Assembly: GCA_016584305.1 (NCBI GenBank)
Contig: JACEEZ010022897.1
Span: 62,001-126,000, forward strand
Source: Chionoecetes opilio
Lineage: Eukaryota; Arthropoda; Malacostraca; Decapoda; Majidae
Length of the DNA: 64,000 nt
Direction of reading: 5' to 3'
The notes under the pieces are model-generated. The model did not search any database, was not told the DNA's origin, and worked only from the letters and a program-made list of their open reading frames with translations. The translations under genes and the position numbers were made by a program. This document shows, one piece after another, positions 59,090-64,000 of the stretch. Position 1 is the stretch's first letter. Every line of letters begins with the position of its first letter.

Positions 59090-59222
59090 TAGGCAGTGAC
59101 CTCCAGGGCTCAGATGGCAGGCCCTGAAGGTTCACTTGGGGGCTATAATGGTTGGCTTTCCCCCGTGGTGGTGCAGGCAGGATTTTTATAGTGACTGGCG
59201 CCTGTGATTAGAGGCTCATGCC
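59090..59222 (-). mobile_element. SINE 3' part, minus strand
   Basis: Aggcagtgacctccagggct, ggttcacttgggggctata and gtgattagaggctcatgcc match the 3' half of the SINE at 42613. Confidence 0.75.
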
Positions 59223-59261
59223 TCTAAATGTGTCCCTTGTCCCAATGCCCAAATACGGTCC

Positions 59262-59385
59262 GCCGCACGCATGAACAGACTGTAGTTTCATCTAGTAAGC
59301 CTCCAAACACCTGGACCTTGGTCTTGAGCCAGGAGACCTCAAGTCTCAAAGGCTTTGCCTCCTCATGCAGCGCCTCGAGAGGCGC
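59262..59385 (-). pseudogene. Duplicated reverse transcriptase segment fused to a LINE 3' end
   Basis: This matches 60001-60115 (the VQSVHACG region), but sits beyond the C-terminal codons of the same LINE and joins them at cgagaggcgcgtcgcc. The joint replaces the normal 3' end and (TGAT)n tail. Confidence 0.7.
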
Positions 59386-60890
59386 GTCGCCTCGCCCACC
59401 CTACGACGCCACTCCCGGGGGTCACCACGCGCGAGTCCCCATGCAGGCTCCCTTCCCATACCAAGCAACTCTCGACAGGAAGCATCAACTTGCCCCAGCC
59501 ACGAGCCTTGTGGTCGCCCCCTTGGCTTCCTCCACGCCGGATTGTCTCTTACAGATACAACCCGATGGGAAGTATCGGTTTCAGGGCAGTGTGCCACATG
59601 CCCATATAGTCGAAGTTGACCCTGACGGACTATGCAGGTAATAGGCCTCGATTCAGTCTCACGGTGCAATCGCTGATTTGACACGTAATCATCCCAGCGA
59701 TACCCAATGATTCTGCGAAGACACTTATTACCAAAGGCATCGATTTGCCTCTTCAAGTCGCTATTTAGTGTCTATGTCTCACAACCATAGAATAAGACAG
59801 GGATCACAAACGACTTTAAGATCCGGATTTTTGTCCTCCTGCACAGGTACCGACAATGCCAAATACTCGTGCTGAGCGAGTCCATAACACCGTGGGCTAT
59901 GCCAATCTGCCATAAGACTTCTTGACACAACCCGCCGTCATTATGGACTGCGCTACCAAGGTATATAAAACTTTCTAAGATCTCAATGTCCTCGCCGCAC
60001 GCATGAACAGACTGTACTGTTTCATCTAGTAAGCCTCCAAACACCTGGACCTAGGTCTTGAACCAGGAGACCTCAAGTCCCAAAGGCTTTGCCTCCTCGT
60101 GCAGTGCCTCGAGAGCCATCACCAAACCTCCAGCGACTCAGCAAAGATTACTGCATCATCGGCAAAAACAAGTTCAGTGATCTTGGTGTTGCCGAATGAT
60201 GCTCCACAATCACTTTGATCTACAACTTTGCCCAATACCCAGACCATACAAGTGTTGAAAAGTGATGGGGCAGGGATGCACCCTTGCCTCACTCCTGTAT
60301 TCACAGGAAAGAAGCTGGATACACCTCCCCCACACTTCACAGCACTCTCAGTCCCAGAGTAAAGACCAGTCATCAAACCAATAGTCCATGCAGGAATCCC
60401 GCGAAGTCGCAGAAGATCCCAGAGTGACTCACGATGCACTGAGTCAAATGCCTTCTTGAGATCAACATAGGCTGCAAGCATCCCCTGTTGAAACTCACGT
60501 CGGCGTTCCACCAGGACACGAAAGGCTAGGATACATTGCGTTGTTGACTTACCAGGCGTGAACCCAGACTGCTGAGTTCTCTGATGCTTCAGCAGATGGA
60601 TGCGGATCAGTGTCAGCAATAGATGGGCAAGCACCTTGTCTGGCACACTGAGCAATGTAATACCGCAGTAATTGTTGCAGTCCTGACAGTCCCCTTTCCC
60701 TTTCCAGAGAGGGACAACGAGCCCCCTTTTCCAGTCAGGATTGCCACACTTTTGGATTGATGGTACATGCTGTACCTGATTGCCACACGGCAGTCAGGAC
60801 AGCATGCAACCTGCGGATCATGGTCTCACTCCCAGCTTTGAGGAGCTCCGCAATGATATTACAAACACCAGCTGCCTTTCCACCCCTTGC
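59386..60890 (-). pseudogene. LINE copy 2: reverse transcriptase to C-terminus, broken
   Basis: Minus strand. 60655-60119 has AAYVDLKKAFDSVHRESLW, TGVRQGCIPAPSLF and the catalytic FADDAVIFAES. 60044-59772 has ILESFIYLGSAVHNDGG and CRRTKIRILKSFVIPVLFYG, in frame where copies 1 and 3 have a shared frameshift. 59756-59346 has IDAFGNKCLRRIIGYRWDDY. Upstream codons to about 60890, then cut by a Tigger-like fragment. A stop splits the RT near 60120. Confidence 0.82.
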
Positions 60891-61169
60891 ATTGGGTCTT
60901 CAACAGTCTATGATATAAAAAACCAGAAAGAAAAAGTGCTAAAGTTCTTTACTGACAGTGGATCAAAAAAGCAGATGTTTGTAAGGAAGTCAATGACAGA
61001 AGGAAAAAGTTCTGATCTGGACCAAGTGCTGATAACCTGGTTTAATCTTCGTGTAAGTGAAGGTGTTGAAATTTCTGGAGTCAGGGGACAAAACATCAAT
61101 AATCCGGAAATTTAGAAAATCCGGCAGTCCTAAGGTCCCGTGGTTGCCGGATTAGTGATGGGCAACCTG
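60891..61169 (+). pseudogene. Tigger/jerky-type HTH fragment plus right TIR
   Basis: The plus frame includes CIGSSTVYDIKNQKEKVLKF, DSGSKKQMFVRKSMTEGK, DLDQVLITWFNLRVSEGVEI. This is the second half of the CENP-B/jerky DNA-binding region (GxxSTVYDIKxxKxKxxxF then LDxxLxxWFxxxRxxGxxxS). After the stop, ccggaaatttagaaaatccgg and gttgccggattagtgatggg lead to GGCAACCTG|TA, a Tigger-type terminal repeat. The catalytic part is absent: the sequence jumps from HTH to the TIR. The left edge is fused to the LINE. Confidence 0.78.
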
Positions 61170-61171
61170 TA

Positions 61172-61598
61172 TAGGCTAGTACCAGTACTTGCTTGCTCAC
61201 AAGTCACAACTGGTCAACCAATCACACAAAGCTGTGTTGGGCTACTGGCTATGGCTTTTGCGAATAGTTGCCAACTAGATCTTATGCTAAAAGATGTAGT
61301 GTATAAGTAAAACCACAGTAACCAGTTATCAATACACTAAACTTAGTGAGGTAATAACAAATAATGCAGGCTAAGTACAAAAAATCTTTATCAGAGATAT
61401 CTATAGATTTAAAGAATGAAAAGGATATTCAAACATTACATATACAAGCTGATATTCCCACTGAGTGAGAAGCCCTGGGACAGGTTCAGTACACGTGATA
61501 TCTGAATAGCCAGGAATAAGTACTGAAATCTCCAGTGTGCTGTGACTTTGTTTATCTGTCCGAAATTTTTTAGGCAATGGTGATAGGTAGTAGGCTAT
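61172..61598. other. No feature recognised
   Basis: AT-rich, no frame or repeat end recognised. Confidence 0.35.
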
Positions 61599-61609
61599 GC
61601 ATATTATTA

Positions 61610-61660
<51 letters not shown>

Positions 61661-61745
61661 TGTATTATTATTATTATTATTATTATATATTATATTATTT
61701 AATTATATTAATATGTATTATCATATTATATTACATTTATATATT
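61599..61745. repeat. (TTA)n tract
   Basis: ATT/TTA triplets for about 90 bp, then broken TA-rich sequence. Confidence 0.9.
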
Positions 61746-61769
61746 ATGATATTTAAATTAAATAAAAAT

Positions 61770-61856
61770 GTATTTTATTCAGTGATTTTTTTCTTTTATA
61801 ATCAGTTATCATCACTTGATTAAAATAATTTGATTTTAATCATGCCAACCCTGACC
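61770..61856. mobile_element. hAT right-end fragment
   Basis: Ttgattttaatcatgccaac CCTG resembles the right end of the hAT MITE at 51594 (AACAACCCTG after TTTAAATCA words). No left end is visible. Confidence 0.4.
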
Positions 61857-61910
61857 ATCACCATGTCACCAACTCCCATTTGTACATCTACACCACTGGG
61901 GACATAACAA

Positions 61911-62294
61911 TCAATCATTGGGGGCATGCGCCGGGGGGCGCGTCGCCTCGCCTACCCTACGACGCCACTCCCGGGGGTCACCACGCGCGAGTTCCCATGC
62001 AGGCTCCTTTCCCATACCAAGCAGCTCTCGACAAGAAACATCAACTTGCCCCAGCCACGAGCCATGTGGGCGCCCCCTTGGCCTCCTCCACGCCGGATTG
62101 TCTCTTACAGATACAACCCGATGGGAAGGATCGGTTTCAGGGTAGCATGCCACATGCCCATATAGCCGAAGTTGGCACTGACGGACTATGCAGGTAATAG
62201 GCCTCGATTCAGTCTCACGGTGCAATCGCTGATTTGACACGTAATCATCCCAGCGATACCCAATGATTCTGCGGACACTTATTACCAAAGGCAT
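61911..62294 (-). pseudogene. C-terminal part of the LINE ORF, other frame
   Basis: RIIGYRWDDYVSNQRLHRET, RQCQLRLYGHVACYPETDPS, WRRPRGRPHGSWLGQVDVSC, GMGKEPAWELARGDPREWRR. Together with the CDS above it makes the end of one protein, interrupted by the frameshift and a small deletion at about 62270-62350. Function of this region is unknown; its conservation among copies suggests it belongs to the ORF. Confidence 0.8.
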
Positions 62295-62357
62295 TGATTC
62301 GTCTCTTCAAGTCACTATTTAGTGTCCATGTCTCACAACCATAGAGTAAGACAGGGA

Positions 62358-63830
62358 TCACAAGCGACTTGAAGATCCGTACTTTGTCCTCCTGCACAGG
62401 TACCGACAACGCCAAATACTCCCGCTGAGCGAGTCCATGACACCGTGGGCTATGCCAATCCGCCGTAAGACTTCTTGACGTGACCCGCCGTCATTATGGA
62501 CTGCGCTACCAAGGTATGTAAAACTTTCCAAGATCTCAATGTCCTCACCACACGCATGAACAGACTGTACTGCTTCATCTAGTAAGTCTCCAAACACCTG
62601 GACCTTGGTCTTGAGCCAGGAGACCTCAAGTCCCAAAGGCTTTGCCTCCTCGTGCAGCGCCTCGAGAGCTATCACCAGGACCTTCAGCGACTCAGCAAAG
62701 ATTACTGCATCATCGGCAAAAACAAGATCAGTGATCTTGGTGTTGCCAACGGATGCTCCACAATCACTTTGATCTACAACCTTGTCCAATACCCAGTCCA
62801 TACAAGCGTTGAAAAGTGATGGGGCAAGGACGCACCCTTGCCTCACTCCTGTATTCACAGGAAAGAAGCTGGATACACCTGCCCCACACTTCACAGCACT
62901 CTCAGTCCCAGAATACAGACCAGTTATCAAACCAATAGTCCTTGCAGGAATCCCTCGAAGTCGCAGAAGATCCCAGAGTGACTCACGATGCACTGAGTCA
63001 AACGCGTTCTTGAGATCAACATAGGCTGCAAGCATCCCCTGTCGAAACTCATGTCGGCGTTCCACCAGGACACGAAGCGCTAGGATACGGTCCGTTGTTG
63101 ACTTACCAGGCGTGAACCCAGACTGCTGAGGTCTCTGATGCTTCACCAGATGGCTGCGAATCCGTGTCAGCAATAGATGGGCAAGCACCTTGCCTGGTAC
63201 GCTGAGCAGTGTAATACCACGGTAATTGTTGCAGTCCTGACGGTCCCCTTTCTCTTTCCAGATAGGGACGACCAGCCCCCTTCTCCAGTCAGGAGGAATG
63301 GTACCTGATTGCCACACGGCAGTCAGGACAGCATGCAACCCGTGGATCATGGCCTCACCCCTAGCTTTGAGGAGCTCCGCACTGATATTACAAACACCAG
63401 CTGCCTTTCCACCCCTCAACTTTGCTACAGCCTCTCTGACTTCATCAATAGAGGGTGCGCTTTCGTCAATGGGAGGATCGGCATCCACTGCCTGTAACCC
63501 AGTGGTGTGAAGCTGCTCAGTTGGAGGGTCCACCGTGAACAACTGCCCAAAGTACTCAGCCCAACGAGCCATCTGCCCATCCATGTCCGACACGAGGCGC
63601 CCATCTGCTGTTCGAATAGCACTCGCCCGAGAAGGAGACTTGGAACGGAGCTTCTTCAGGGCTCGGTAGGCGGGTCGGAGGTCATTAGCGTTCAAATGAC
63701 CCTCGACATCCTCAGCGAGACTCCTGACATACCTCTCCTTGTCTCTCCCCAGGAGGGTTCTAGTCCGGCGTGACAGAGCCCTGTGCTGGTCCCGGTTCCC
63801 AGCCGGATATAATGTCCGGATATCGGACAT
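62358..63830 (-). CDS. Reverse transcriptase of the LINE (partial, 490 codons)
   Basis: The longest coding frame in the window. Enzyme: RNA-directed DNA polymerase that copies LINE RNA at a nicked target. Residues 20-70 (RRTRTLLGRDKERYVRSL, YRALKKLR) are the linker after the missing endonuclease; 183-216 WRRGLVVPIWKEKGD and NNYRGITLLSVPGKVLA; 268-280 AAYVDLKNAFDSV with catalytic Asp 272; 328-340 GVRQGCVLAPSLF; 371-374 FADD with the catalytic pair; 421-440 ILESFTYLGSAVHNDGG. It ends early at CRRTKYGSSSRL because of a one-base frameshift; copy 2 keeps CRRTKIRILKS there. So probably not active. Clade: RTE-like, not certain. Confidence 0.9.
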   Translation of the reverse strand: MSDIRTLYPAGNRDQHRALSRRTRTLLGRDKERYVRSLAEDVEGHLNANDLRPAYRALKKLRSKSPSRASAIRTADGRLVSDMDGQMARWAEYFGQLFTVDPPTEQLHTTGLQAVDADPPIDESAPSIDEVREAVAKLRGGKAAGVCNISAELLKARGEAMIHGLHAVLTAVWQSGTIPPDWRRGLVVPIWKEKGDRQDCNNYRGITLLSVPGKVLAHLLLTRIRSHLVKHQRPQQSGFTPGKSTTDRILALRVLVERRHEFRQGMLAAYVDLKNAFDSVHRESLWDLLRLRGIPARTIGLITGLYSGTESAVKCGAGVSSFFPVNTGVRQGCVLAPSLFNACMDWVLDKVVDQSDCGASVGNTKITDLVFADDAVIFAESLKVLVIALEALHEEAKPLGLEVSWLKTKVQVFGDLLDEAVQSVHACGEDIEILESFTYLGSAVHNDGGSRQEVLRRIGIAHGVMDSLSGSIWRCRYLCRRTKYGSSSRL

Positions 63831-64000
63831 AACAGATTACATGTATATAGCTTTTCTGACAAGGATGAACATACATATAATCATTAAAAAGACCGTGCTT
63901 TACCAAATTATTCAAAGGCTACACAGGCATAAGATTCATGGAAAATAAGCTGACAGGCATGGTATACTCACATCATTTAGCAAGAATCACTGGTACAGCA
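63831..64000. other. No feature recognised
   Basis: AT-rich flank of the LINE truncation point. Confidence 0.4.

Larger units (their letters stand above)
61905..63830 (-). mobile_element. LINE copy 3, 5' truncated, (TGAT)n tail
   Basis: Minus strand. Begins at about 63830 inside the region just upstream of the reverse transcriptase, so the endonuclease part is missing. Runs through the RT frame (63830-62358) and, after a frameshift, the C-terminal frame (62294-61911), ending with ccccaatgattgattg, a short TGAT tail known from RTE- and CR1-like elements. Confidence 0.88.

Overview
The window looks like repeat-saturated intergenic DNA from an arthropod, most likely a decapod crustacean. I infer this from the mix of non-LTR retrotransposon, piggyBac-like, pogo/Tigger-like, hAT, Tc1 and Helitron relics, the dense (TA)n microsatellites, and a short CCTAA-type motif. 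I saw no bacterial-style operon, no intact host gene, no tRNA or rRNA gene and no CRISPR array. Almost every long reading frame is a retroelement or transposase fragment, or an artefact of a simple repeat. Names of the form 'CAGGGAGG family' are local labels for the first bases of a terminal repeat.

Layout. 1-10 kb: a duplicated module (1-2640 and about 7181-9905) holding a TA-flanked CCGTATTTGCC element plus a retrotransposon 3' end; between the copies lie two inverted relics of a pogo-like family with nested insertions. 10-22 kb: TTAA-flanked elements, a CAGGGAGG element, a degenerate LINE, a CCGTATTTTACGG element, and minus-strand LINEs. 22-33 kb: a CAGGGAGG element carrying an internally deleted hAT and an inverted copy of its own family; a hAT MITE with a Helitron inside; then pogo-like elements, one with a piggyBac-like MITE inside. 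33.2-36.0 kb: a GC-rich 2.78-kb DNA transposon with about 140-bp inverted repeats and a decayed RNase H-like transposase of a family I cannot name. 36-46 kb: more CCGTATTTGCC copies, tRNA-derived SINEs, a LINE with YADD motif, and a 1-kb Tc1 palindrome with the transposase DNA-binding domain on both arms. 46-59 kb: nested TA-target elements, including relics encoding CENP-B/Tigger-type helix-turn-helix segments, and a 4.2-kb element holding a TTAA element, a piggyBac-like MITE and a Helitron. 59-64 kb: two LINE copies, one with the longest uninterrupted reverse transcriptase frame (490 codons), and a Tigger/jerky fragment.

The window is useful because related copies supply empty sites for each other. 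The exact target duplications can be read directly: TTAA (piggyBac-like), 8 bp (hAT), TA (pogo/Tc1-like), 3 bp (Harbinger-like), and A|T with no duplication (Helitron). The two strongest leads are the 33241-36018 transposon and the shared terminal 'syntax' of at least a dozen TA-flanked families.
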